In this document: positions 1-8,249 of the stretch, piece by piece | How the letters are laid out: each line of letters begins with the position of its first letter | Numbering within the stretch: the stretch's first letter is position 1 | Assembly (NCBI RefSeq): GCF_007004655.1 | Contig: NZ_ML660107.1 | Location: 54,681 to 118,680 of the forward strand | Source of the DNA: Exilibacterium tricleocarpae | GTDB taxonomy: Bacteria > Pseudomonadota > Gammaproteobacteria > Pseudomonadales > Cellvibrionaceae | Length of the DNA: 64,000 nucleotides | Direction of reading: 5' to 3' | Program-made: the position numbers and the translations under genes | Notes under the pieces: model-generated | The model's input: only the letters and a program-made list of their open reading frames with translations | Database searches by the model: none | What the model was told of the DNA's origin: nothing

Positions 1-420
1 TCAGCGGACTTGAAGTACACCTACCTCGATGCTGAGTTCACCGAGTTCGTTGATGACGGTGATGATTTTAGCGGCAATAGCTTGAGTCGCGCTCCTGAGC
101 ACTCGGTGACTGTGAACCTTGCATACACTATCGAAAATCCATTTGGCGCAGGCGGTGAGATGAGCCTGGAAAGTGATTATGCCTGGAATGACGATAGATT
201 CGAGGATAACTCTAACGAGCCGCCCGAGATTATAGATGACTATGGTCTGCTCGATGCCCGTATCGTTTATGAGCTGGCTAATTGGCAGTTGTCGATCTGG
301 GGTAAAAACCTTGAGGACAAGGAATACGAAACCCACTATGTCAATTTTGGTTCTAATTCCTTCGTTGTCTTTGGTGAGCCTCGCACCTTCGGTGTCACAA
401 TGACCTGGAACTTCAAGTAG
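1..420 (+). CDS. TonB-dependent receptor, C-terminal part (gene starts before window)
   Basis: The reading frame is open from base 1, so the 5' part lies outside the window and about 139 residues remain. The visible part looks like the last beta-strands of an outer-membrane TonB-dependent receptor: alternating polar and aromatic residues, a penultimate block around WGKNLEDKEYE, and a final strand running GEPRTFGVTMTWNFK to the stop. WGKNL.D..Y and GxPRTFGV are common endings in this receptor family. The next gene starts 44 bases downstream on the same strand, so this receptor probably belongs to the same operon and would import the compound the operon handles. The plug domain and TonB box cannot be seen, so the substrate is unknown. 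Confidence 0.85.
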   Translation, partial: SADLKYTYLDAEFTEFVDDGDDFSGNSLSRAPEHSVTVNLAYTIENPFGAGGEMSLESDYAWNDDRFEDNSNEPPEIIDDYGLLDARIVYELANWQLSIWGKNLEDKEYETHYVNFGSNSFVVFGEPRTFGVTMTWNFK

Positions 421-464
421 CGGACTAAAGCAACTGTCTATACTCTGCGAGAGACGTACCTCCT

Positions 465-1814
465 ATGAGTGAACTTAAAGTATTAACGCCTACGGGAATG
501 ATGGGTTACGGCTTTCCCGAGGAAGATCTGCTGAAGGCGCTCGATCATAACCCGGATGTCATGGTTGTGGATTCAGGGTCAATTGACAGTGGGCCTCAGA
601 AGTTGGGAAGCGGTTCCATGACGACACCCGAAGATGCTTACAGGGCTGAGTTTAAAATACTATTAAAGGTCGTTAATGATAAAAAAATTCCTCTCTATAT
701 CAGCTCAGCGGGTGGTGCGGGTTCGAACCAGCAAGTTGACAGCTTTCGCAAGATGGTTGAGGAAATCTGTCAGCAAGAGGGATATCAGCTAAGCATTGCC
801 TGTATCTACGCAGATATTTCCAAAGAGCATGTAAGGGAAATGCTCGCGGCAGGTAAAGTTAAGCCCTGTGGAAAATCTGTTCCTGAGTTGACAGAAGATG
901 AGCTGGATTGCACAAAAAATATTGTCGGCCAAATGGGCATTGAGCCCTTTATGAGGGCAATAGAGAGAGACACCCATGTGATTATTGCAGGACGTGCCTA
1001 TGATCCAGCGCCAATTGCGGCTATTGGCATTTATAAAGGTTTTGATCCTGCGCTCTGTTGGCATATGGGAAAAATTTTAGAGTGTGGTGGGCTTTGTGCC
1101 GAGCCGGCATGCCAGGTTATGCTCGGGACCTTACGTGAGGATCACTTTGAGCTTGAGCCCCTTAGCGAGGACTCTTGTTGTACCGAGATATCGGTGGCAG
1201 CACATACCCTGTATGAAAAATCACACCCGTATTTATTACCCGGGCCAGGCGGTACGTTGGATCTGTCCGGGTGCCGTTTTGAACAGATTGACAATCGCCG
1301 AGTAAAAGTTTCAGGTAGCCAATTTGTAAGGACGCCTTATACTGTCAAGCTTGAAGGAGTGAAGATGACCGGCTATCGGACAACAACGATAGCGGGCGTA
1401 AGAGACCCTAATGTGATCGCTGCACTTGACGAAATTGAGACGATGGCACGTTATTTTGTCTTGCAGAATTATCCCCAGTATGAAAACCGTTTCAAAATGC
1501 GCTTCCAGGTGTACGGGCGTGATGGCGTCTTGGGTGCGTTGGAACCAGACCTGACCCCCGCGAAAGAAGTGTGTGTAGTTATTGAGGTTTTGGGTGAAAC
1601 TCAGGATATTGCCACGCACATTTGCGCAAAGGCGAGGGTCGCTCTGTTGCATGCACCCTATGCCGGTCGCATAGCCACGTCAGGTAATTGTGGATTTATG
1701 TTGACTCCGCTGGAGATACCCCTTGGGGAAACCTACGAATTCAGTATCTATCATTTAATGGACGTGAGCGACCCCTGTGTTCATTTTCCCGTTAAGTACT
1801 TCAATGTTGGCTGA
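465..1814 (+). CDS. AtuA-like (DUF1446) protein
   Basis: This 449-residue cytoplasmic protein has the appearance of the DUF1446/AtuA family, named from acyclic terpene utilisation in Pseudomonas. Supporting blocks are the N-terminal LTPTGMMGYGFPEEDL, then VVDSGSIDSGPQKLGSGS, ISSAGGAGSN, and a Gly-rich stretch near residue 265 (LLPGPGGTLDLSG). The biochemical role of the family is not settled; members sit in operons for degradation of terpenoids and other branched compounds. The length is that of the single-domain form. The ATG at 465 is the natural start, 44 bases after the receptor stop. The next gene encodes DUF4387, the usual partner of this family, which strengthens the call. The substrate is not shown by the sequence. 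Confidence 0.85.
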   Translation: MSELKVLTPTGMMGYGFPEEDLLKALDHNPDVMVVDSGSIDSGPQKLGSGSMTTPEDAYRAEFKILLKVVNDKKIPLYISSAGGAGSNQQVDSFRKMVEEICQQEGYQLSIACIYADISKEHVREMLAAGKVKPCGKSVPELTEDELDCTKNIVGQMGIEPFMRAIERDTHVIIAGRAYDPAPIAAIGIYKGFDPALCWHMGKILECGGLCAEPACQVMLGTLREDHFELEPLSEDSCCTEISVAAHTLYEKSHPYLLPGPGGTLDLSGCRFEQIDNRRVKVSGSQFVRTPYTVKLEGVKMTGYRTTTIAGVRDPNVIAALDEIETMARYFVLQNYPQYENRFKMRFQVYGRDGVLGALEPDLTPAKEVCVVIEVLGETQDIATHICAKARVALLHAPYAGRIATSGNCGFMLTPLEIPLGETYEFSIYHLMDVSDPCVHFPVKYFNVG

Positions 1815-1824
1815 GAGTGGTTAA

Positions 1825-2160
1825 ATGAATACGGTAGAACATGCAAATCTGATGGAGCTGGCCTCTGTCATTCGAAGCAAAAATGCCTCTCCTTTTGAGG
1901 TGACTTTTGACATTATATTCAAGAACAAGTCTATCTATGAGGTGGTGAAGAAGAACCAGATATTAAACAAAGAGATACTCGCAGAGCTATATAATGTCTC
2001 CCCCGATCATATTCTGGATGTTATCTACTTCGATGCAGCCAATGCGGTGAAGTTTAATATGCCGCGTTCAGCACCTCATGCCAGCTTTGGCGAAACCGAT
2101 ATGCACTCTGCACAGCAGCATGTTCCTTTGCAGGGTCTTGTACTGGAGCTGGAGTCATAG
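1825..2160 (+). CDS. DUF4387 family protein
   Basis: A 111-residue soluble protein that matches my memory of DUF4387: an N-terminal LMELASVIRSKNASPFEVTFDIIF block and a C-terminal FNMPRSAPHASFGETDMHSAQQH block. The family is small, of unknown activity, and typically encoded beside or fused to AtuA-like DUF1446 proteins, as here, where the gap is 10 bases. It probably works with the preceding protein as a second subunit; that is inference from pairing. Its TAG stop shares one base with the GTG start of the next gene, so translation of the two is likely coupled. Confidence 0.8.
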   Translation: MNTVEHANLMELASVIRSKNASPFEVTFDIIFKNKSIYEVVKKNQILNKEILAELYNVSPDHILDVIYFDAANAVKFNMPRSAPHASFGETDMHSAQQHVPLQGLVLELES

Positions 2161-3500
2161 TGACCAGCCGGGAAGCTGCACTGGATAAGCGCCCAGTTAA
2201 CACAGGCACTATTCTGGCCTACTCCAGCTTGACCATACCTATCACCGCGGTGGGCGTGCCGTTGGGGATCTACTTGCCTCCACTGTACGCGACGGAGCTG
2301 GGGCTGGGCCTTGCGACCGTCGGCCTAGTCTTCATGCTCGCCCGGGTATTCGATGTGATTACTGATCCCTTGATGGGGCTTATGGTTGATCGTTTTCCAA
2401 GCCGTCTGGGCAGAAGAAAACACTGGATTCTTGTTGGGACTCCAATATTGCTTACCGCGGCTTGGTTCGTATATTTACCGTCACCGGAATCCGGCTCAGT
2501 TGTCTATCTAATTTTGTGGTTGTTTGTTCTCTACTTGGGGTTCACGCTGATTGATGTAGCTCATAAATCATGGGGTCCCGATCTGGCAACCACTTATAAC
2601 GACCGCTCCCGCCTGTTCGGCTGGCGCGAAGCTATGAACATCTGTGGAACTATCGCGGTATTAACGCTACCAGCACTTCTGAGCCATTTTAAAGAGGCCG
2701 ATGCATATGATAAAGCTGAGATTATGGGGTTGTTCCTGATTGTTTCGCTGCCCATTGCTGTCGCTATTATAGTCCGGTTTGTGCCCGACCGGTTTGGCAA
2801 GGCATCAACTGCGCCATCTTTTGATTTAGCGGAAGTCTTTCAGTCGCTTCGAAACAAGGCAATAGTGAGAGTCTTAATCGCCGAATGCTTCATTGCCGTC
2901 GGAGTAGGTGCCGCCGGCGCCATGTTTTTGTTTGTTGCCAAGTGGGTATTCAATCTCGAGGACTACGCAAGCCTGGGACTTATCGTATTTTTCTTAAGTG
3001 GTTTGATCGCGGTGGCGGGGTGGGTAAAGTTAAGCGCCTTAACGAGTAAGCATATAGCTCTTATTATCGCTTCTTTGTACAGCGCATTGGGAACCATCTT
3101 GTATCTCCTGGTTGACAAAGAAGAGTCGCTGGCAGCACTTTTTGGACTCAGTGCCGTTTTGGGGGCCGGTTTTACTGCGCCTCAAGTCTTGGTCCGCTCA
3201 ATGTTGGCTGACATAGTTGACCAAGAACAACTGCGCTCAGGCCACAACCGCTCGGGGCTGTATTTTTCCATGATGTCGACAGTTTTCAAGCTGGGTGGTG
3301 CGATGGCGGTAGGCCTGTCATATTTTGTGCTTGAGCAGGTAGGATTCGATCCGGCGGTGGCGAACTCCCCGAATGCTGTCAATGGACTCTTATTGACCTT
3401 TGTGGGCATTCCGTCCTTCATGTCGTTGTTGACGGCTGCCTGTATGTTGAAGTATCCACTGACTAAAGATGTGCATGAGCGTATTCGTGAAGTGCTGTAG
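2160..3500 (+). CDS. MFS transporter, GPH (sugar/cation symporter-like) type
   Basis: A 446-residue inner-membrane carrier with about 12 hydrophobic segments. The block at about residues 60-95 (RVFDVITDPLMGLMVDRF followed by SRLGRRKHW) is the characteristic loop of the GPH/MFS_2 family, and a second signature around DIVDQEQLRSGHNRSG is typical of the second half. Members move sugars, glycosides or other organic solutes with Na+ or H+. The GTG start overlaps the TAG of the DUF4387 gene by one base. With the TonB receptor upstream this gives an outer- and inner-membrane uptake route for the substrate of the AtuA-like protein. The specificity cannot be read from the sequence; the context suggests a small organic acid or terpenoid rather than a sugar. 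Confidence 0.85.
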   Translation: MTSREAALDKRPVNTGTILAYSSLTIPITAVGVPLGIYLPPLYATELGLGLATVGLVFMLARVFDVITDPLMGLMVDRFPSRLGRRKHWILVGTPILLTAAWFVYLPSPESGSVVYLILWLFVLYLGFTLIDVAHKSWGPDLATTYNDRSRLFGWREAMNICGTIAVLTLPALLSHFKEADAYDKAEIMGLFLIVSLPIAVAIIVRFVPDRFGKASTAPSFDLAEVFQSLRNKAIVRVLIAECFIAVGVGAAGAMFLFVAKWVFNLEDYASLGLIVFFLSGLIAVAGWVKLSALTSKHIALIIASLYSALGTILYLLVDKEESLAALFGLSAVLGAGFTAPQVLVRSMLADIVDQEQLRSGHNRSGLYFSMMSTVFKLGGAMAVGLSYFVLEQVGFDPAVANSPNAVNGLLLTFVGIPSFMSLLTAACMLKYPLTKDVHERIREVL

Positions 3501-3522
3501 CTGCCAATGGAGTTTCGAGCTC

Positions 3523-3542
3523 TTAACTAATAGGTTAGTTAA
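3523..3542. promoter_or_regulatory. Perfect palindrome upstream of the GntR gene, candidate operator
   Basis: TTAACTAATAGGTTAGTTAA: two 8-bp arms in perfect inverted repeat around a 4-bp centre, lying 23 bases after the MFS stop and about 100 bases before the GntR start. GntR-family regulators bind short palindromes of this size and often control their own gene, so this is a plausible autoregulatory operator. It is AT-rich and lacks a following T-run on the plus strand, which argues against a terminator. No second copy was seen in front of the atuA-like gene at 465. Confidence 0.45.
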
Positions 3543-3645
3543 AAAGAAAAGTCATTAGCTGTACAAAGGCGTCCAATTTTGCACTTTGCTATTTTCGGGT
3601 ACAATGGCTGTCGTGCATTCAACTATTACCCTGGGCGAGTTGTTT

Positions 3646-4416
3646 ATGGATACTTTGGGAGCTGAACCTGGCCAGATATTTCCGCCTTTTGACGAGGGTG
3701 AGAAGCTTAAAGGATCAGAAAGTTTGACGCAATCCCAAACTGCATTGGCGAGGCTGCGCAATTTGATACTCAGTGCTAAAGTTGAAGCCGGCAGTAAATT
3801 GCGAGCAGCCGCATTGGCTGAACAACTGGGGGTTTCCCGAACGCCCATAAGAAATGCGCTGGCGGTACTTGAATCTGAAGGTTTGGTCGATTACTCAAGC
3901 AATTGCGGATATACGGCTCGAGAATTCGGATTGCGGGATGTCCTGGATGCTATCGAGGTTCGCGCCGGCTTGGAGGCAATGGGTGTTCGCATACTGGCCG
4001 AACGAGGGTTTCCCGAGGAAATGCAGAATTTTGCCTTGCAGCAAGTTAAAGCAGGGCGAGACCTCCTGGAGAGAGGTGAGTGGCCTGCTGAGGCGGAGAC
4101 CGCCTGGTACAATCATAATTACAATTTTCACCGTACGCTGGTTCTCGCTACAAATAATCGCTATTTGCGCAATACCATTACGGCCACTTTGATTATTCCG
4201 ACACTGGGTGACAGTTTAAAGGTTTCTGCGTTTGGTATTAAAGGCGACTTTCCCTCACAGGACTTCGAGGGAGTTCCCGGGCATATTTGGGAATCTCAAG
4301 TTCACCACGAGCGGTTGCTAAAGGCCATCGGTAATAGCGACGCAGTGCGAGCGCAGAATATTATGCGGGAGCATGTGCTACTGAGTCGAGATAGGGTTGC
4401 GGCTGGATTTGAATAG
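3646..4416 (+). CDS. GntR family transcriptional regulator (FadR/FCD type)
   Basis: A 256-residue DNA-binding regulator. Residues about 30-95 form the winged helix-turn-helix, with the GntR core QLGVSRTPIRNALAVLESEGLV; about residues 105-235 look like the all-helical FCD ligand domain, including the RAGLEAMGVRILAE block and an HNYNFHRTLV stretch whose His residues resemble the metal/ligand pocket of that domain. FCD regulators usually sense small carboxylates and repress a neighbouring catabolic operon. Longer starts exist at TTG 3586 and ATG 3604; ATG 3646 was chosen because it follows a GGGCGAG stretch and gives a usual length. It most likely controls the receptor-AtuA-MFS operon directly upstream. 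Confidence 0.88.
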   Translation: MDTLGAEPGQIFPPFDEGEKLKGSESLTQSQTALARLRNLILSAKVEAGSKLRAAALAEQLGVSRTPIRNALAVLESEGLVDYSSNCGYTAREFGLRDVLDAIEVRAGLEAMGVRILAERGFPEEMQNFALQQVKAGRDLLERGEWPAEAETAWYNHNYNFHRTLVLATNNRYLRNTITATLIIPTLGDSLKVSAFGIKGDFPSQDFEGVPGHIWESQVHHERLLKAIGNSDAVRAQNIMREHVLLSRDRVAAGFE

Positions 4417-4459
4417 AGCCTGTAAATATCGACATCGGATCAGATGTAGTCAGGAATAG

Positions 4460-4722
4460 GTTTCGACAAGGTCGTGCAGGCCGAATTGTGGTGGTGATTA
4501 CACTATTGCCGTGGGCGGCGATGATTTTGGCTTCGACGGCACCTGCGACTATTCGACGGCACCTGCGATTATAAGATGCAGGTGAAGATACCCGAGCCGG
4601 GTTCACTGTTGCTGCTCCTGTCCGGCGTGCCCGCGCTCGTGCTGAAACGACGCATGGGCAGGTCCGCCAGTAGTAGGGCGGCCTTCCCAATGCACTCTGC
4701 GGGCTCGGCGCCTACAGAGTGA
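4460..4722 (+). pseudogene. PEP-CTERM protein remnant broken by a 20-bp tandem duplication
   Basis: The frame starting at 4576 reads IPEPGSLLLLLSGVPALVL then KRRM: a PEP motif, one membrane helix and a basic cluster, which is the PEP-CTERM sorting signal recognised by exosortases. Immediately upstream 20 bases are present twice in tandem (4532-4551 and 4552-4571, one mismatch). The duplication shifts the frame; removing one copy joins the upstream reading TIAVGGDDFGFDGTCDY to the sorting signal without a stop. Further upstream the frame hits a stop at 4457 and no start is visible, so only the 3' end of a former exported-protein gene survives. No exosortase gene is in the window. Confidence 0.6.
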
Positions 4723-5024
4723 CATTTCCCACCAATCGCTATTTGCCGCCGACGTCAGGACACCAGTTTGGCGCAATCCCTGCCGGGCAATTTATCACCG
4801 GCCATGATTCTTCGCACTCCGGATACTGTACATCGCTGAAACTGTGACGGAGGTCTCACTTTTGGCACGGTGATTTTCCCGCCAATTACGGTAATGTATA
4901 GAGAATAAGAAAACACTGCCTTTATAATTTTGTGATCTAATAATTCAAAAAGGCATTACTGAATGAATGCAGGTATCGGCGCTGCGAAATGTCGAAGTAG
5001 CGTTCTTATTGCGGGGGGTTACCT
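4723..5024. other. Intergenic stretch without recognised gene
   Basis: About 300 bases between the PEP-CTERM remnant and the methyltransferase-like gene. Base composition turns AT-rich near 4900-4960 (for example AATTTTGTGATCTAATAATT), which probably holds the promoter of the downstream gene, but no clear -35/-10 pair could be fixed. A G-run at about 5012-5017 directly precedes the start at 5025 and can act as ribosome binding site. Confidence 0.4.
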
Positions 5025-5648
5025 ATGTCGACAGTGATGAGTCCATCAACACAGCAGAATCATTCTCCGGGTCTCGCGACCCTGGTAAAAGACCTCGCCC
5101 GGGACCTGGTCGGCGAGGGCGGCAATATCCTGGACCTCGGCCCCCCAGCGTCCGGAGCTGCTCGGGCATTTCTCAATCTCAAGTGTAAGTGCCATGTGGA
5201 AGACCTGGTGGAATACCTGGAGCAGGTCTCCCGCGATGATCCCGCAGCCAATCAAAAGTTGAATGATCATCTGCTGCCAAAACCCGAGGGGCTTAAATTC
5301 GACCTGGTCCTGGGTTGGGATATTTTCAGCTTCCTGGCTTTCGACACCATAGCCTCTCTGATGGCCAGGCTCAGCCCTCACTTTAAACAGGGCACGGTGT
5401 TGTACATCCTGGCTTATACCGATACGACGGCCCCCATCAAACCTAAACGCTTCAAAATGCTCGAGGACTTCAGCTGCCGCACAGCGGGTGACGCCTACCG
5501 GGTGAACGCCATCAAGCCCCACTCCGGCGCCGAGTTGCTTGAGTATATGCAGGAATTCTCCCTGCGCGGCAAGCTGATTGAGTCAGAGACAATGGCGGAC
5601 AATATTACCGAGGTATTGTTGACGTTTGACCCGTCTCTATCTCAGTGA
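5025..5648 (+). CDS. SAM-dependent methyltransferase-like protein
   Basis: A 207-residue cytoplasmic protein. Residues about 33-50 (GGNILDLGPPASGAARAFL) resemble motif I of class I SAM-dependent methyltransferases (hydrophobic-LDLG.....), the FDLVLGWDIFSFLAFD block at about 90-105 resembles motif IV/post-I, and LSPHFKQGTVLYILAY corresponds to the strand after it. The glycine-rich loop is GPPASG rather than GxGxG, so SAM binding may be atypical. No substrate-recognition domain is visible. The gene stands alone, with remnants on one side and a long gap on the other. Two ATGs lie close together (5025 and 5037); 5025 has the better-placed G-rich ribosome site. Confidence 0.6.
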   Translation: MSTVMSPSTQQNHSPGLATLVKDLARDLVGEGGNILDLGPPASGAARAFLNLKCKCHVEDLVEYLEQVSRDDPAANQKLNDHLLPKPEGLKFDLVLGWDIFSFLAFDTIASLMARLSPHFKQGTVLYILAYTDTTAPIKPKRFKMLEDFSCRTAGDAYRVNAIKPHSGAELLEYMQEFSLRGKLIESETMADNITEVLLTFDPSLSQ

Positions 5649-6343
5649 CACCTGGCGCAGCGCCCCGGCGGCAGCACTGCGAGACTTTTACACCCTGGTG
5701 TGTAATGACTTGGTTATAACAATTCATGCAAATCATTTGGATACTTTACGCAGTGATAAAACACGCCCACAAAGCCTCAAGCAACTGCAATGAGAATACA
5801 GACCTATAGTCTACCGCGTTAGGGTACAAAGGCTCACCTATGGAGACGCTAAGAACGAGCTGTCCGCCCGGCAGTAAAAAATTCAATCCAGTAATAGACA
5901 ACCCACTTAGCCGAAACCCGGTAAATCTGAGACGGAGCGGCAGTCAAAACCGTCTCGCTCAAAAAGTAAGCGCCATACTTTCATTACTGCAGCTCCAGAG
6001 CGCGATTCAAACTGTTGACTCACACCATCACTTATATTTAAGCTGGGTTTTTCTGCCTGAAGTGACCCTCTAAGCCCTTCATTAACGGGCCAGAACACCA
6101 TCCTATATGATTGGCAAAAGCGTCAAAAATAGGGTATAAGCAGATCGCTAGAAGCCATTCAAATCCGAACAGTGGTTCCACCTGTTTTTCAGATAGCTGT
6201 AAGACTCAAAAATCATACAGAGTGAAAAGTTGTAGTCTCCAGGTAGGTACATCTAGACAGTCAGTCTGTCAAAAACCTGCTGTTAACGTTTAGTAGAGTA
6301 ATACAACAATATCGCCACTTGTGATCAGCAAAAGGAGCGTAAA
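5649..6343. other. Long intergenic region before the toxin gene
   Basis: About 695 bases with no credible gene on either strand; the short open frames here have no ribosome site and no recognisable motif. The composition falls toward that of the AT-rich toxin cassette from about 5700 onward, suggesting that the acquired segment begins in this gap. The last 20 bases contain AAAGGAG, a good ribosome binding site for the TTG start at 6344. Confidence 0.45.
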
Positions 6344-7762
6344 TTGAAAACTGGAATCACACTACTCACCGCTCTCTTGCTGTGTGCTGTCAAAACGTTT
6401 GCCAGTGGGTTTGACAACAACACAATGGTGAAAATAGGAGATTACAATAACAACGGACTAAAAGATTTTTATATTAGACAACAACCAAAAATAATTATTC
6501 TGCATGGTGAAATTGCCACTCCCATCATACTACCCACCGCAGTGAAAGACTTTGTCTTGGCGAACAATGGCAACGGCACCTTTACCATTATCGGAGATCT
6601 TTCAAATCAAGACAAACAAGCCATAAAGGATTGGCCGCTCTCTTCTGTAGATGTGTTTATAGGTGACTTTAATGTAGATGGCAGTTTTGATTTAAATCTT
6701 AGAAACATCTCCACAGATATCGCTGGAGCAATGGATCAGATTATCTACGCAGGCCCAACTAACAATTCGGCACCGATTGGCATTCGGGCGCTAGATACTG
6801 AGTTCCAAAATTATTTTAGTCAAGTCTACGAATGGATACTCGACGAAAATTACTTTGAAAATACCGCTATCGAAAATGGTTGGTACGACTACCAGGGCCA
6901 ACTAAGAACCGGCTGGTGGGGAATTGAATATATTAGCTTTTACTATATATATGGTGACGGCAAACCTTTTTTGGATGACAATGATGACCCAAAAGATCCC
7001 GGTAACAGACCGGCATACTGTGAAGATTTCTCAGATTTCTGTCGCTACAATTTAGATCGCGAGATTTGGCAAGTATACGGCACATACCTTTATAATATCA
7101 GGGTTATTTTTGATTATAGTCATTTTAACCAAGACGCAAGAAACACCACCACAGTGCTTGGGAGGTTGCTGCAAAGCGACGAAGACCAAGCTAATACTGC
7201 GGATGTAGGACAACTTGAAACCACTGCCGAAACGATTTTACAAACCACTATAGAATTGCCTACGCCTGGTGAGGTTGTTGAAATACCAACAGCCATTCCT
7301 ATTCCTGGCGATTCCGACCGCCCTGATAGATTCAGACGTCCCAAACTTGGGTGGTTGGGTTATTATCTATTTTTGTTGGATCTGGCGGAGTGGGCTAACA
7401 AGCGTGCAGCAGAAAACCGCATGGTCTATCATTATACTAATGCAGTAGGTCGACAAAAAATTATTGACTCGGGTGAGATTATAAACCTTAACACTCCAAT
7501 TGGAGGAGATGTGTATTTTACGTACCTTGCTTATCCCAATAGTGAGGTCGCAATGGAGCTCTTAGCCTTGTGCGGTGCACCTAGAGTTGGTTTTTTTGCT
7601 GTTAAGCAAGCGAACATTCCCGACTTAAGTTTATTTACACGTGTCACGCCATTTGATTGTGAAGATGGCACTCACCCTAACGGTGGCGGCTGGGAGGCTA
7701 CAGCAGCATCACCCGTTAATGCACGTCCTATTCGTTTTATACCGATTGCCGAAAGATTTTAA
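6344..7762 (+). CDS. Secreted toxin with HYD1-type ADP-ribosyltransferase domain
   Basis: A 472-residue protein. Residues 1-21 form a Sec signal peptide ending in KTFASG. Residues about 28-130 contain two FG-GAP/VCBS-like calcium-loop motifs, IGDYNNNGLKDFYI and IGDFNVDGSFDLNL, as seen in the stalk of Rhs-type toxins; a Trp/Tyr-rich middle follows. From about residue 365, VYHYTNAVGRQKIIDSGEI, then GGDVYFTYL, and a C-terminal GGGWEATAASPVNARPIRFIPI fit the HYD1-signature ADP-ribosyltransferase toxin domain (HYT, YFT and terminal motifs). It should modify a target in a competing cell. The TTG start has AAAGGAG in front. The probable immunity gene starts one base after the stop. AT-rich composition suggests transfer. 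The domain call is by motif only. Confidence 0.7.
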   Translation: MKTGITLLTALLLCAVKTFASGFDNNTMVKIGDYNNNGLKDFYIRQQPKIIILHGEIATPIILPTAVKDFVLANNGNGTFTIIGDLSNQDKQAIKDWPLSSVDVFIGDFNVDGSFDLNLRNISTDIAGAMDQIIYAGPTNNSAPIGIRALDTEFQNYFSQVYEWILDENYFENTAIENGWYDYQGQLRTGWWGIEYISFYYIYGDGKPFLDDNDDPKDPGNRPAYCEDFSDFCRYNLDREIWQVYGTYLYNIRVIFDYSHFNQDARNTTTVLGRLLQSDEDQANTADVGQLETTAETILQTTIELPTPGEVVEIPTAIPIPGDSDRPDRFRRPKLGWLGYYLFLLDLAEWANKRAAENRMVYHYTNAVGRQKIIDSGEIINLNTPIGGDVYFTYLAYPNSEVAMELLALCGAPRVGFFAVKQANIPDLSLFTRVTPFDCEDGTHPNGGGWEATAASPVNARPIRFIPIAERF

Positions 7763-7763
7763 T

Positions 7764-8045
7764 ATGGGAAAATGTAAATTCTTGGTACTTGTCGACTATC
7801 AACACGGTGGCTGCGGGTTTATTGTTTATGCAAAGTCCCGGGACGAACTGGAGAAAGCGCTGAAAATACATAGCCCTGATCGAGGCATCATGCTCATCGA
7901 TAACAATATTGATGAGCATCCATTGGTTAAATACCTTGGTAAAAATATCGATGTGTATGATTTGGACAAACCATCTGGCTTATTGCAAATTTGTATTACA
8001 CAATCACAGCGCTACTTTTCCGATAGCAAAATAGTTATACCATAG
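7764..8045 (+). CDS. Probable immunity protein for the upstream toxin
   Basis: A 93-residue, acidic, soluble protein without signal peptide (start MGKCKFLVLVDYQHGGCGFIV). The ATG lies one base after the toxin stop, so the two are almost certainly co-translated. Small size, cytosolic character, same low GC content and immediate position behind a toxin gene are the standard features of an immunity gene. I do not recognise a family. The frame is also open upstream inside the toxin gene to 7641, but the ATG at 7764 is the sensible start. Neutralisation of the toxin is inference from gene order. Confidence 0.6.
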   Translation: MGKCKFLVLVDYQHGGCGFIVYAKSRDELEKALKIHSPDRGIMLIDNNIDEHPLVKYLGKNIDVYDLDKPSGLLQICITQSQRYFSDSKIVIP

Positions 8046-8249
8046 TCCTGACAGGCAGCATGTTTACTTTTCTAAGATACTGAGAGATAAAAGCGGTGTT
8101 TAACGCTATCATGAAAAGGAGTCGTGGTGCTTGCTTTTGATCAGTCGGGTCTGTGAGTTTGACTGCCGAGAGTAGAGATGGTGAGGAAAAACGCAATTAA
8201 GGGAGGAAAGCGTTGTTCGTCACCGCCTAAAAAGCAAGCATTACGCCCC

